A stretch of DNA of 64,000 nucleotides from Dyadobacter fanqingshengii (GCF_023822005.2 NZ_CP098806.1:1736001-1800000), one strand, 5' to 3'; shown: positions 43,310 to 52,702, counted from the stretch's first letter. A program made the numbers and translations. Notes: generated by a model not told the origin, from the letters alone.

Positions 43310-44005
43310 ATGAAGCTAATTCAAATATTATTCATTTACATTTCATTGTTGTCTGGTTGCAGCAAAAAGGGCGATCCCGGAAACGCTTACAACCCGGGCA
43401 GCAATGAACCCGGTGCGAAATTTCTCGCGCTGGGCGATTCCTACACCATCGGGCAAAGCGTGACGGAAGCCGAACGCTGGCCCGTATTATTAGTAAAAAG
43501 TTTAAAAAATGCCAACGCCCAGTTCCGATCTCCGGACATTATCGCCACCACCGGCTGGACCACGCGTGACCTTATATTTTCAGTTGATAATGCGAAACCC
43601 GCAAACAACTATGACCTGGTTTCGCTAATGATCGGTGTTAACAACCAATTTCAGGGTCGGAGCATTGACGAATATCGCACCGAATTCCGAAGCCTGCTCA
43701 CTAAAAGCATCGCACTAGCCGGTGGCAAAGTGGAGCATGTTTTTGTTTTGTCCATTCCTGATTGGGGCGCAACGCCTTATGGTGAAAGTGACCGTGCCGA
43801 CATCGCCAAAGAGATCGATGCATTTAACGCGGTTGCCAGAGATGAATGCGATAAGCAAAAAGTCATTTTCATAGACATAACCTCTATTTCAAAGCAGGCA
43901 TTGAATGATCCGGCTTTGCTGGCCAGGGACAACCTGCATTACTCGGGCAAAATGCACCAGCTTTGGGTCGATGCCGTTCTGCCGCTGATCAAGTCCAGAA
44001 TATGA
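43310..44005 (+). CDS. SGNH/GDSL-hydrolase lipoprotein
   Basis: This 231-residue lipoprotein has a signal peptide and lipobox LLSGC (C17), then an SGNH hydrolase domain. Block I is FLALGDSYTIG with nucleophile S44, the Asn block is IGVNNQF near 105-111, and block V is ARDNLHYSG near 204-212 with the Asp/His pair. The family hydrolyses esters of lipids, carbohydrates or cell-wall polymers. It is anchored in the outer or inner membrane facing the periplasm. The substrate is unknown. A hairpin follows 17 bases downstream. Confidence 0.92.
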   Translation: MKLIQILFIYISLLSGCSKKGDPGNAYNPGSNEPGAKFLALGDSYTIGQSVTEAERWPVLLVKSLKNANAQFRSPDIIATTGWTTRDLIFSVDNAKPANNYDLVSLMIGVNNQFQGRSIDEYRTEFRSLLTKSIALAGGKVEHVFVLSIPDWGATPYGESDRADIAKEIDAFNAVARDECDKQKVIFIDITSISKQALNDPALLARDNLHYSGKMHQLWVDAVLPLIKSRI

Positions 44006-44017
44006 GTGTTTTGTAAA

Positions 44018-44055
44018 ACTAAAAACCTCCGCTTTACAAAGGCGAAGGTTTATGT
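44018..44055. terminator. Bidirectional terminator between SGNH lipoprotein and 2Fe-2S ferredoxin genes
   Basis: A 13-bp imperfect stem (44023-44035 with 44039-44051, one mismatch and one G-T pair, loop ACA) has AAAAA on the left, giving a U tract for the minus-strand transcript. Confidence 0.7.
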
Positions 44056-44084
44056 ACTCATATTCCAAAATTCTATAACCTTAA

Positions 44085-44408
44085 CTACGCTTCCTGTAAA
44101 GCTTTCAAACGGATTACCAGCCCGTCCATTTGATCATTGCAGCGGAGCTGGCACGCAAGCCGGCTGTTCATTTCGGCATCCGGCAATGTGTCCAGTGTCG
44201 CCAGTTCGTTATCGTTCAGCTCGGGCAACCCCTCGCCGCCTTCCAGCACCGCAATGTGGCAGGTTGCGCAAAGGCCCATACCGCCACAAGTTGCCTGAAT
44301 ATCGTATTCATATGCTTTCAGCATTTCCATTAAATTGAGTCCCATATCTACTGGAACTTCCAGATCCTGACGATCTCCGTTATTATCTTCTACTTGAATA
44401 TTGATCAT
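44085..44408 (-). CDS. 2Fe-2S ferredoxin (adrenodoxin type)
   Basis: This 107-residue ferredoxin has the C-X5-C-X2-C motif CGGMGLCATC (C41, C47, C50) and a fourth cysteine at about 86 (RLACQL), typical of adrenodoxin-like 2Fe-2S proteins. The N-terminal beta-grasp half begins with INIQVEDNNG. It starts 2 bases downstream of the flavin reductase stop, so the pair forms an electron-transfer module in which the reductase reduces the ferredoxin with NAD(P)H. The downstream acceptor is not identified. Confidence 0.95.
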   Translation of the reverse strand: MINIQVEDNNGDRQDLEVPVDMGLNLMEMLKAYEYDIQATCGGMGLCATCHIAVLEGGEGLPELNDNELATLDTLPDAEMNSRLACQLRCNDQMDGLVIRLKALQEA

Positions 44409-44410
44409 GG

Positions 44411-45415
44411 CTAAAATGCATTAACTCCGTTAACAGTGGTGTATTTGAAACTCAATTTCTGGTCCGGGTAAACGAATTTAAATGCGCTTTGCATCATGAT
44501 CGCGGCTTCATGAAACCCGCAGAGGATCAGCTTTAATTTACCCGGATAAGTGTTTATATCGCCGATCGCGTAGATCCGCTCCACATTGGTGGAATAGTCC
44601 ACTGTGTCAACTACAACAGCAGATTTCTCAACGCCCAGCTGCCAATCAGCAATCGGCCCAAGCTTTGGACTCAATCCGAAGAGTGGAATAAAATGGTCGG
44701 TGGGAATTGTGGTGACGCTTTTGTCATTGCCAACAATAGAAATTTCTTTCAACACGCCGTTACCACCCAGGCTGCTGACCTGCGATTGCAGGATCAGATT
44801 GATCTTCCCTTTTTCAGCAAGCTCGAAAACTTTTTCGGCTGAATCGGGTGCACCACGGAAGGTGTCTCCCCGGTGCACCAGCGTTACTTTTAATGCTATA
44901 TCTGAAAGAAAAATAGTCCAGTCCAGTGCAGAGTCTCCGCCACCGGCCAGCACAACGTTCTGGTTACGGAATTGTTCGGGTCTCTTCACCATATAGTGAA
45001 CTCCTTTGCCCTCGAAATATTCTAATTTATCGACCGCAGGTTTTCTTGGTTCAAAACTTCCCAGGCCGGCTGCTATAACCACAACTTTGCAGTGAACAGC
45101 CGTTCCTTCATTTGTGCGGACAATGTAAGATTCGTCCTCCTGTTTTTCCAGCGCTTCCACGCGTTCGCCTAATGTGAAGCCTGGCTTGAATTCCTCGATC
45201 TGGATCATTAAATTTTTGACCAGATCTTCGGCTATGATTCCCGGTGCGCCAGGAATGTCGTAGATGGGTTTTTGAGGATAAATTTCTGAGAGCTGGCCGC
45301 CTACAACCGGCAGGGCGTCGATCAGATGACAACGCATTTTCAGCAATCCGGCTTCGAAGACAGCAAATAAACCCACTGGCCCGGCACCGATAATGCAAAT
45401 ATCTGTGGTAATCAT
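44411..45415 (-). CDS. NAD(P)/FAD-dependent ferredoxin reductase (thioredoxin-reductase-like)
   Basis: This 334-residue flavoprotein starts at the ATG at 45415; a longer start at 45454 would cover the -7 element. The FAD motif is DICIIGAGPVGLFAVFEAG at 5-23. The NAD(P) motif is VVLAGGGDSALDW around 157-169, and YAIGDINTYPG is near 285-295. It lacks the CxxC redox pair of thioredoxin reductases, as expected for the ferredoxin-NADP reductases of this subfamily. It precedes the 2Fe-2S ferredoxin gene with a 2-base gap, which supports a reductase-ferredoxin pair. Confidence 0.93.
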   Translation of the reverse strand: MITTDICIIGAGPVGLFAVFEAGLLKMRCHLIDALPVVGGQLSEIYPQKPIYDIPGAPGIIAEDLVKNLMIQIEEFKPGFTLGERVEALEKQEDESYIVRTNEGTAVHCKVVVIAAGLGSFEPRKPAVDKLEYFEGKGVHYMVKRPEQFRNQNVVLAGGGDSALDWTIFLSDIALKVTLVHRGDTFRGAPDSAEKVFELAEKGKINLILQSQVSSLGGNGVLKEISIVGNDKSVTTIPTDHFIPLFGLSPKLGPIADWQLGVEKSAVVVDTVDYSTNVERIYAIGDINTYPGKLKLILCGFHEAAIMMQSAFKFVYPDQKLSFKYTTVNGVNAF

Positions 45416-45451
45416 GATTGTATGAATTGAATTTTGGAATAATTTAATGAC

Positions 45452-45459
45452 CAAAATTA
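45452..45459 (-). promoter_or_regulatory. -7 promoter element (TAATTTTG) of the reductase-ferredoxin unit
   Basis: This perfect TAnnTTTG on the minus strand lies 36 bases upstream of the chosen ATG at 45415. It argues against the longer start at 45454. Confidence 0.6.
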
Positions 45460-45513
45460 CGATTCATTTGTACAGCATACCAATCACAATTGCTTATAAA
45501 CCATAACCAAAAG

Positions 45514-46425
45514 TTATTGCAAGTTTGATTTTGTAATGACGAAGTGCAGCATTTTTGGTTGCACTTCAATGGTCACTCCGGCCGGCTCTTCCAGCTTAAT
45601 GCGTTCATCATCAATGTGTAAGTCTTTACCTTCCCAAGCCAATTCCACGCTTTTGGCCTTAATGGTCGGGAATTTATATTTTTCGTCTTCACCATTGATT
45701 TGACTTAGTATGAACGCTTCAAATTTCTTTCGCTGCGTTTCCGGGATTGTTACTATTTCAAGTTCGCCATCTCCTGGATCCGCGTCAGGCGCAAGAAACA
45801 GATTAGGTCCAATGGATCGGATGTTCATGACTTCAACCATCAGATATCTACCTGAATGCTCCACACCGTCAGCCACGATCTTACACTCCTTGGCCTCATA
45901 ATTCAATACAATGTCGTAAAGCACTGCAAGCGCAGCTTTGAGTTTTTGTTCTACCGTATCGCCGATTTCTGCTTCCATTTTACTCATCACCTTCATCAGT
46001 CGCGGGAATACGCCGTAACCGAATCCTTCCAGAAAAAAGCGGTCGTCACCCAATCCGTATATTTTGCCGATGTCAAATGGTTGTAAATGTTCGTTATGCC
46101 AGCTTTTCGCGATTTCTTTCGCTTCACCGGTGATTTGCAAGGCAGTTGCAATGTTATTGGCGGTGCCGTGCGGCAATAATGCGAGTGGATATTGTTTGTC
46201 TAGCCGCTTTCTTTCCATTAATGCCTTGGCAACGCGCCTCACGGTTCCATCACCGCCGGCAATGATAAGAAAATCGGTCTCTGTTTTGAAGTCGTCCCAG
46301 CCCTCGTCTTTTACGGAGGAGTAATCACATTTAAAACCTTCCGCCTCAATCAGTTTTACTAATTCTTTTTCGGAAAAATCATTATCCCCGGCCGTGGGGT
46401 TGTGCAAAAGGTTGGTGTTTTTCAT
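45514..46425 (-). CDS. Diacylglycerol-kinase-family lipid kinase
   Basis: This 303-residue protein has the DAGK catalytic domain: LLHNPTAGDNDFS near 5-17, LIIAGGDGTVRRVA near 53-66 (nucleotide motif GGDGT), LALLPHGTANNIA near 81-93 and a C-terminal beta-sandwich domain. Bacterial members (YegS/DgkB-like) phosphorylate diacylglycerol or related lipids in phospholipid turnover. The gene lies 98 bases upstream of the reductase gene on the same strand and is divergent from surE. Confidence 0.9.
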   Translation of the reverse strand: MKNTNLLHNPTAGDNDFSEKELVKLIEAEGFKCDYSSVKDEGWDDFKTETDFLIIAGGDGTVRRVAKALMERKRLDKQYPLALLPHGTANNIATALQITGEAKEIAKSWHNEHLQPFDIGKIYGLGDDRFFLEGFGYGVFPRLMKVMSKMEAEIGDTVEQKLKAALAVLYDIVLNYEAKECKIVADGVEHSGRYLMVEVMNIRSIGPNLFLAPDADPGDGELEIVTIPETQRKKFEAFILSQINGEDEKYKFPTIKAKSVELAWEGKDLHIDDERIKLEEPAGVTIEVQPKMLHFVITKSNLQ

Positions 46426-46519
46426 AGCAAGTATTTAGGATAACGGTTCAAGCATAAAAAACATACCAGGCATAATTTTATTAACGTATAGCTTAAAATA
46501 GCATAAAAAAGATATCACT

Positions 46520-47254
46520 ATGAAAATCCTTGTGACAAACGACGACGGAATATACAGTCCCGGACTTGCCGCCCTTGCCAAAATCGCGGCTCGGTTTGGA
46601 GAGGTTAAAGTAGTTGCCCCCGATGTGGAACAATCATCAATGGGTCATGCGATTACAGCTTCCAGACCTCTGTCATATAAAAAATCCCCCATAGATTTCG
46701 ACGGAATTGATGCCTGGCGTGTGAATGGTACGCCAGCAGACTGCGTGGCGCTGGGCCAGCATTTATGGGATAAGCCTGACGTGGTCCTTTCTGGTATCAA
46801 CATGGGGCCGAACCTGGGTAACGCCATGTGGCATTCTGGAACATTAGCAGCGGCAAAACAGGCCGTCCTGTTTGGGATGAAGGGAATTGCACTCAGCACG
46901 CCCACAGATAAAGAGCCCGATTTTGATGCGCTGGATCCTTTTGTTGAAAAAACGCTGGCATTATTGTTCCAAAATGACCATTTAAATCTGGTCAACGTGA
47001 ATTTCCCGCATGACCCGAAGGGCGTTCGCTGGACTAGACAATCAGTAAGATTGTACGACAATCAAATTGTACCCGCACTCGACCCGATGGGTAGGAAACA
47101 TTACTGGTTTACGGTTATTCCTATGGAGCCGGCAGAAGAAGGCACGGACCGCTGGGCTATCGAAAACGGCTTCGTATCAATAACCCCGCTACGGCTCGAC
47201 CTGACCAATGAAGCCGACCTTGAAAAGGCTCAAAAGGCCTACCCGATCGCCTGA
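46520..47254 (+). CDS. surE: 5'-nucleotidase SurE
   Basis: This 244-residue SurE phosphatase removes phosphate from nucleoside 5'- and 3'-monophosphates. The metal-binding motif is VTNDDGIYSPGL near 4-15 (DD pair). The other blocks are VAPDVEQSSMGHAIT near 36-50 (Ser/His) and LSGINMGPNLGNAMWHSGTLAAA near 90-112 (Asn). The length is normal. It follows the divergent lipid kinase and is 187 bases from the MFS gene. Confidence 0.96.
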   Translation: MKILVTNDDGIYSPGLAALAKIAARFGEVKVVAPDVEQSSMGHAITASRPLSYKKSPIDFDGIDAWRVNGTPADCVALGQHLWDKPDVVLSGINMGPNLGNAMWHSGTLAAAKQAVLFGMKGIALSTPTDKEPDFDALDPFVEKTLALLFQNDHLNLVNVNFPHDPKGVRWTRQSVRLYDNQIVPALDPMGRKHYWFTVIPMEPAEEGTDRWAIENGFVSITPLRLDLTNEADLEKAQKAYPIA

Positions 47255-47441
47255 TACTGACTTACAACAACGTTTGAAAAACCCATATTTCCCGCCGCTA
47301 CAACTCAGCTTGTTAGTGGCAGGATTCTTTTTATTGAGGGTTATACAATCCTTTTAAGGGGTAGAATGGCTAAAAAATAGTCTTCTTTTCTGACAGTCAC
47401 TTTTTAGATCCTGAATCCGAAGAAATCTTTTACCTCTTACT

Positions 47442-48743
47442 ATGGAAAAATCCAAAATTGGCAATTACCGCTGGGTCATTTGTGCATTACTATTTTTTGC
47501 CACCACAATCAATTACATCGACAGACAAATCCTTGGCTTACTGAAACCTACGCTCGAACTGGAATTTAACTGGACCGAGTCGGACTACGCAAACATTGTC
47601 ATGGTTTTTGCCGGTTGTTATGCCTTGGGTTATATCATTTTTGGAAATTTCATTGACAGGATCGGGTCAAAAATGGGTTACTCTATCTCCATTATCATAT
47701 GGAGCATTGCTGCGATTGCGCATGCTTTCGTCAAAAGTACATTTGGTTTTGGCGCGGTAAGGGCGCTTTTAGGATTGGGTGAAGCGGGAAATTTCCCAGC
47801 AGCTGTAAAAGCCACCGCCGAATGGTTCCCTAAGCGCGAGCGCGCACTTGCAACAGGAATCTTCAACTCGGGGACGAGCATCGGTGCCGTTGCTGCTCCG
47901 ATCATGGTGCCCTGGTTGCTGGGCGCATACGGATGGCAAGAAGCATTTTTGATCACCGGAGCATTGGGTTTTATATGGCTGATATTCTGGTGGTTGTTTT
48001 ATGAAATCCCATCGCGGCACAAGAAGATACAGCCCGAGGAATTTGCTTACATTCACAGTGATAGTGAAGATATCGCAACTGCCGATGAAAAGCCGATCAA
48101 ATGGGCCAAGCTCATTCAGCTTCCACAAACCTGGGTTTTCATCAGCGGAAAACTACTCACCGATCCAATCTGGTGGTTCTTTCTTTTTTGGCTCCCCTCC
48201 TACTTTGCCACCACATTCTCGCTCGACCTTAAAAAACCAAGTCTGCACCTGGCCATCGTTTACACGGCAACCACATTCGGGAGCATAGGCGGCGGTTATT
48301 TGTCTTCCTATCTGATAAAAAAATTAGGCTGGGCACCGTTACGGGCGCGTAAAGCTACTTTGTTGGTCGTGGCGTTCGCTGTTTTGCCTATTATACTGGC
48401 TAAGTTTGCGACCGACATCTGGGTTGCAGTGGCCATTATCAGCATTGCGGCGGCAGCGCACCAGGCATGGAGCGCGAATATTTTCACCATTGTTTCCGAT
48501 ATTTTCCCAAAACGTGCGGTAAGCTCAGTGGTAGGCATCGGCGGCATGGCAGGATCCATTGGTTCAACCCTGTTCCCGTTGCTGGTTGGCTCTTTACTGG
48601 ATTATTATAAAGCAGCCGGAAACATTGGCGCTGGCTACAATATCTTGTTCGTTATATGCGGTTTGGCCTATTTTGCTGCGTGGCTGATCATTCATTTCCT
48701 GACCAAGAATATGAAACCGGTGGAAGAAGCGTTAAGAGATTGA
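47442..48743 (+). CDS. MFS transporter, hexuronate (ExuT/AHS)-like
   Basis: This 433-residue inner-membrane carrier has 12 segments and the anion:cation symporter features YIDRQILGLLKP near residues 25-36 and EAGNFPAAVKATAEWFP near 113-129. Loop 2-3 contains GNFIDRIGSKMG, the MFS motif A region. The family imports hexuronates or related sugar acids with protons. The next gene encodes a PVC-type cytochrome lipoprotein, suggesting carbohydrate/sugar-acid use, but no hexuronate isomerase or dehydratase gene is in the window. Confidence 0.9.
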   Translation: MEKSKIGNYRWVICALLFFATTINYIDRQILGLLKPTLELEFNWTESDYANIVMVFAGCYALGYIIFGNFIDRIGSKMGYSISIIIWSIAAIAHAFVKSTFGFGAVRALLGLGEAGNFPAAVKATAEWFPKRERALATGIFNSGTSIGAVAAPIMVPWLLGAYGWQEAFLITGALGFIWLIFWWLFYEIPSRHKKIQPEEFAYIHSDSEDIATADEKPIKWAKLIQLPQTWVFISGKLLTDPIWWFFLFWLPSYFATTFSLDLKKPSLHLAIVYTATTFGSIGGGYLSSYLIKKLGWAPLRARKATLLVVAFAVLPIILAKFATDIWVAVAIISIAAAAHQAWSANIFTIVSDIFPKRAVSSVVGIGGMAGSIGSTLFPLLVGSLLDYYKAAGNIGAGYNILFVICGLAYFAAWLIIHFLTKNMKPVEEALRD

Positions 48744-48810
48744 TTGTTCAGCGTTTCCAGCCTTTCTAATTAAATATTCATCACTAACTGAAAAGAGGTA
48801 ATTCATTGAA

Positions 48811-51129
48811 ATGAGAAAGTCCCGCTACTATATACTTTTCCTGACGATTTCAATCACGCTGTTTTATTGCAAGTCAAATAAGCAAACCGCGTCGAAACAG
48901 GTTATTTCGGAGAAAACGGAAAAGGAAACAACCGCACCTGTCTCCGCCAAAGCCCAGTCGCCCTTTATTGCACCTGGCAAGACGATTGAAAAAATGCAGG
49001 TGGAGAATGGTTTCGAAGTAAAACTGATCGCCTCGGAGCCTTTGGTAAGTTCACCGGTCGCCATGCAGTTTGACGACAAAGCCAGAATGTGGGTGGTGGA
49101 AATGACGGGCTACATGCCCGACACCATCGGAACCGGTGAAGACATTCCCAATGGCAACATTGTGATCCTGGACGATAAGAATAAAGATGGTGTTTACGAC
49201 GATCGCACGGTCATAATTGATTCACTTATTCTGCCAAGGGCCATTTGCCTGATAGAGAATGGCATACTGGTTGCTGAACCGACCAATCTCTGGTTTTACG
49301 AAATTAAAAATGACAAGGTTGGCAAAAAAACATTAGTTGACCCAAAATATACCGAAGGCGGGAATGTTGAACACCAGCCAAACGGACTGTTCCGCGCGCT
49401 CGACAACTGGATCTACAACGCGAAGTCGGACAAGCGCTATCGCAAACGGGGCAATAAATGGGAAATTGAGCACACGCATTTTCGTGGACAATGGGGCATT
49501 AGCCAGGATAATTACGGCCGCCTTTATTATAACAACAATTCACAGAACCTGATTGGCGATTACTTTCCTGCCGGCCTGGGCGCTTCCAACAAAAACCAGA
49601 AGAACGTGGCTGGTTACAATGAAAAATGGGTCGCTAATAACAATGTATTTCCGCTGCATCCCACACCCGGCGTGAACCGCGGGTATATGAAAAATGTCCT
49701 TGACGACAGCCTGCGTTTGACCAATTTTACGGCAGCAGCAGCACCGGTCGTTTATCGCGGAGACCTTTTCGGTGATAATTATCAATTCAACGCATTTGTG
49801 CCCGAGCCTTCCGCAAACCTCATTAAGCGGAACATCCTGTCTGAAAATGGCTATATTGTTAAAGGCGAACAGGCTTATAAGAACAAGGAATTCCTGGCCA
49901 GCACGGATGAACGTTTCCGTCCCGTAAGCCTTTACAATGGTCCCGACGGCGCGATGTACATTCTCGATATGTACCGTGGCATCATTCAACACAAAACTTA
50001 TCTGACGCCTTATCTGAAAGACCAGATCGGGAAACGTGAACTTACTCAGCCACTTTCTGCCGGACGCATTTACAAAGTGGTCCCTAAGAGTGCCAAGGCA
50101 AAACCTGTCATGATCCCGTCGGACGCGAACGAATTGGTGAAGCTTCTGGGCCACGCCAATGGCTGGGTAAGGGATCGTGCACAGCAGAAACTCATTGATG
50201 GAAAATACAACCAAACCGTGCCTGCATTGCGCGCTGCGATTAAGCAGACTGCAAATCCGTTGCTTGCAATACACGCATTATGGACTTTGGAAGGGCTTAA
50301 TTCATTGAAAACCGAAGAAGCGGCAGCCTGGTTGAGACAGTCGAATTGGAAGTTTCGCATGCAGGGGCTCGCTGTTTCGCCAGCGCTCATGACGCCGGGC
50401 TCTTATCAGCAATTTGCTTCCCTATTTAATACAATGGTGGACGCAAATGACACATTATCAGCTCCTTATATTGCACTGGTTGCCAAAACAATTCAACCTT
50501 TCGACACAGCAGCATCACGGGGCTTATTAACTAAGCTTGCTTTGAAATATCCCAATAACCGATATGTAACGGACGCGATCATCAGCAACTTGCAGGATCA
50601 GGAAGAAGGTTTCCAGTCGGAAATTTCCGCGTCTTTGTCGAGCCCGGATCTTTTGCTTAATAAACAGCTTCAACGCGCTATCAACACCGTACAAAGCGCA
50701 CGCGGCAACAGAAACCCGGAAATGCTGAAAAAAGAATTTCCAAAAGGCGAAGCATTATTTACTTCCATTTGCCAGACTTGCCATGGAGCAGACGGCGCCG
50801 GGATCAAATCGCTGGCACCGCCTTTGAACCAGTCGGAATGGGTTACTGGGAATAAGGATAAGCTGATCTCGATCATTTTGTATGGTTTGACAGGCCCTGT
50901 GAAAGTGAATGGCCGCGTTTACCAGACTCCTGAGGTAAGTGGTGATATGCCGGGCATTGGCTACGATAAAGACATGCCCAGCGAGGACATTGCGCAATTA
51001 TTGAGCTTTATCAGGAAATCGTGGCGTAACGATGCCGACAAGATCACAACCGAGGAAGTGGAAAAAACAAGACAAAAACTTACCGGTCGCGAGAAAGCAT
51101 TCACCGAGAACGAGCTGAACGGAATATAG
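48811..51129 (+). CDS. PVC-type haem-binding lipoprotein with beta-propeller domain
   Basis: This 772-residue protein has a lipoprotein-type N-terminus (LFYC at about 17-20, with FYC in place of a perfect lipobox), a beta-propeller of the PVC-type/soluble glucose dehydrogenase-like sort (about 60-430, with repeated metal or Asp-rich turns such as DDKNKDGVYDD), a helical HEAT-like region (about 440-620) and a C-terminal cytochrome c domain with one CxxCH motif (C654, C657, H658). It probably oxidises a sugar or alcohol in the periplasm and passes electrons to the haem. The substrate is unknown. It follows the MFS gene by 67 bases. Confidence 0.9.
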   Translation: MRKSRYYILFLTISITLFYCKSNKQTASKQVISEKTEKETTAPVSAKAQSPFIAPGKTIEKMQVENGFEVKLIASEPLVSSPVAMQFDDKARMWVVEMTGYMPDTIGTGEDIPNGNIVILDDKNKDGVYDDRTVIIDSLILPRAICLIENGILVAEPTNLWFYEIKNDKVGKKTLVDPKYTEGGNVEHQPNGLFRALDNWIYNAKSDKRYRKRGNKWEIEHTHFRGQWGISQDNYGRLYYNNNSQNLIGDYFPAGLGASNKNQKNVAGYNEKWVANNNVFPLHPTPGVNRGYMKNVLDDSLRLTNFTAAAAPVVYRGDLFGDNYQFNAFVPEPSANLIKRNILSENGYIVKGEQAYKNKEFLASTDERFRPVSLYNGPDGAMYILDMYRGIIQHKTYLTPYLKDQIGKRELTQPLSAGRIYKVVPKSAKAKPVMIPSDANELVKLLGHANGWVRDRAQQKLIDGKYNQTVPALRAAIKQTANPLLAIHALWTLEGLNSLKTEEAAAWLRQSNWKFRMQGLAVSPALMTPGSYQQFASLFNTMVDANDTLSAPYIALVAKTIQPFDTAASRGLLTKLALKYPNNRYVTDAIISNLQDQEEGFQSEISASLSSPDLLLNKQLQRAINTVQSARGNRNPEMLKKEFPKGEALFTSICQTCHGADGAGIKSLAPPLNQSEWVTGNKDKLISIILYGLTGPVKVNGRVYQTPEVSGDMPGIGYDKDMPSEDIAQLLSFIRKSWRNDADKITTEEVEKTRQKLTGREKAFTENELNGI

Positions 51130-51211
51130 GCGGTTAAGCCAGAAAGCACTAAGTTTGTTCTTTTACAAACAAACAATATCGAGCTGATCGCCGAAAAGCT
51201 TACCGCCAAGC

Positions 51212-52402
51212 ATGTCATATTTCACAACTCCATCCCGCGTCATTATCACTTGTCACAAACGCCTTGCGCCTTATCTGGAACAGGAAGTGAAGGACCTGGG
51301 ATTCGACATTGAGGAGGCTTTTGTAACCGGTTTACGGATCAAAGCATCTATTAATGAGTGCATTAAATTAAACCTGAATCTCTATTGCGCAAGTCAGGTT
51401 TTATATAGTCTGGGCTCGTTTACAGCCCATCACCCCGACGATGTTTACCGGTTCTTGGTTCAAATGCCGTGGGAGGATATCATTGCCGGTGAAGGCTATT
51501 TTTCGGTCACCAGCAATGTGCAAAATCCGACCATTAACAACAGCATGTTTGCCAACCTGCGCGTAAAGGATGCCATTGTGGACAGGTTCAGGGATAAAAA
51601 GGGCACTCGGCCAACAACAGGTTCCGATCTAATCGGCGCGGTGATCCATTTGTTCTGGAAGAATGATTCTGCTGAAATTTTCATAGACACTTCGGGTGAT
51701 TCGCTGGCAAGGCATGGTTACCGCAAAATCCCGGGCCGCGCGCCTATGCTGGAAGCGCTGGCCTCAGCAACTATTCTGGCAAGCCGCTGGGACAGAAATT
51801 CAACATTTATCAATCCCATGTGCGGTTCGGGTACATTGGCCATTGAAGCTGCATTAATCGCCACGAACAGCCGCCCGGGCCTTTTTAGGGACAATTTTGC
51901 ATTCATGCACGTGCTGGGTTATGACCAGGAAATATATGACGCTGAACAGGCTAAGCTAGAAGAACAAATTCGCGACGTGCCTGGCCTACGCATTATCGCG
52001 ACGGATTACAGCAATGTAGCCATTGCCAATGCCAGGAAAAATGCGATCGCGGCTGGCGTTTCAGAATTGATTGATTTTGAATGTTGTGATTTTGCAGAAA
52101 CCGAAGTGCCTAAAGAAAATAAGGGCGTGTTTTTCATCAACCCCGAATATGGCGACCGGCTTGGGGAAATTGCTGAGCTAGAAGAAACCTATGCCCGGAT
52201 TGGCGATTTTATGAAACAAAAGTGTGGAGGATATTTCGGCTATGTCTTCACCGGAAATCTGGATCTTGCCAAGAAAATTGGTTTGAAAGCCAAGCGCAGA
52301 ATTGAGTTCTACACCAGCACAATCGACTGTCGCTTACTGGAATATGAACTTTATGAAGGGACGCGCAGAGAATTTAATCCACCCGCTGCACCATTGGCAT
52401 AA
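51212..52402 (+). CDS. THUMP-domain rRNA/RNA methyltransferase (RlmL N-terminal/YpsC-like)
   Basis: This 396-residue protein has an N-terminal THUMP RNA-binding region (about 10-165) and a Rossmann methyltransferase domain (about 170-385). Key features are HGYRKIPGRAPMLEALASA near 169-187, INPMCGSGTLAIEAAL near 201-216 (SAM motif I), ATDYSNVAIANARKNA and FINPEYGDRLGE near 310-321 (the catalytic NPPY-type motif, here NPEY). By family it methylates guanine N2 in 23S rRNA or tRNA. The NPEY variant is notable. Confidence 0.92.
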   Translation: MSYFTTPSRVIITCHKRLAPYLEQEVKDLGFDIEEAFVTGLRIKASINECIKLNLNLYCASQVLYSLGSFTAHHPDDVYRFLVQMPWEDIIAGEGYFSVTSNVQNPTINNSMFANLRVKDAIVDRFRDKKGTRPTTGSDLIGAVIHLFWKNDSAEIFIDTSGDSLARHGYRKIPGRAPMLEALASATILASRWDRNSTFINPMCGSGTLAIEAALIATNSRPGLFRDNFAFMHVLGYDQEIYDAEQAKLEEQIRDVPGLRIIATDYSNVAIANARKNAIAAGVSELIDFECCDFAETEVPKENKGVFFINPEYGDRLGEIAELEETYARIGDFMKQKCGGYFGYVFTGNLDLAKKIGLKAKRRIEFYTSTIDCRLLEYELYEGTRREFNPPAAPLA

Positions 52403-52441
52403 TTTTTAAAATATAGTTGTCAGAACCAAATTACGATTGTC

Positions 52442-52618
52442 ATGAAACAGTCACAAAATTCGGGATCGATGCAACAGTCACAATCTCGCAACAAGCCTGA
52501 AAACAAAGACAACATTGATAGCAGGCATAAGGAAGAGGAAATGGTGAAGGGAGATCATATTACAAACAATCAGAAAGAGCACCATAGTGCTGGAAAACAG
52601 CAGAAACAACAGCAATAG
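52442..52618 (+). CDS. Small hydrophilic protein, Gln/Lys/His-rich (58 codons)
   Basis: This open frame of 58 codons lies in the gap between the methyltransferase and DUF3891 genes. The product is entirely hydrophilic: MKQSQNSGS at the start, two SQ-rich stretches, many charged residues, and a KQQKQQQ end. It has no membrane segment and no recognised family. A strong terminator starts 33 bases after its stop, which supports real transcription. A near-match -7 element TACGATTG lies immediately before its ATG (52433-52440). It may be a small basic stress-type protein; function unknown. Confidence 0.5.
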   Translation: MKQSQNSGSMQQSQSRNKPENKDNIDSRHKEEEMVKGDHITNNQKEHHSAGKQQKQQQ

Positions 52619-52650
52619 CAGTCGTTTGAAAAGCAGTTTATCGGAATATA

Positions 52651-52678
52651 GGCCAGGGAAAATTTCCTGGCCTTTTTT
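52651..52678 (+). terminator. Terminator after the 58-codon gene
   Basis: The stem GGCCAGG (52651-52657) / CCTGGCC (52666-52672) is followed by a run of T to 52678. It has the form of a plus-strand rho-independent terminator. Confidence 0.88.
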
Positions 52679-52702
52679 GCACATCAACATTTAGCATAAA
52701 TT

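Noticed and set aside
49540..50274. 244-codon minus-strand open frame inside the PVC-type cytochrome gene
   Set aside because: Antisense to a gene with clear signal peptide, propeller and CxxCH motif; no family resemblance.
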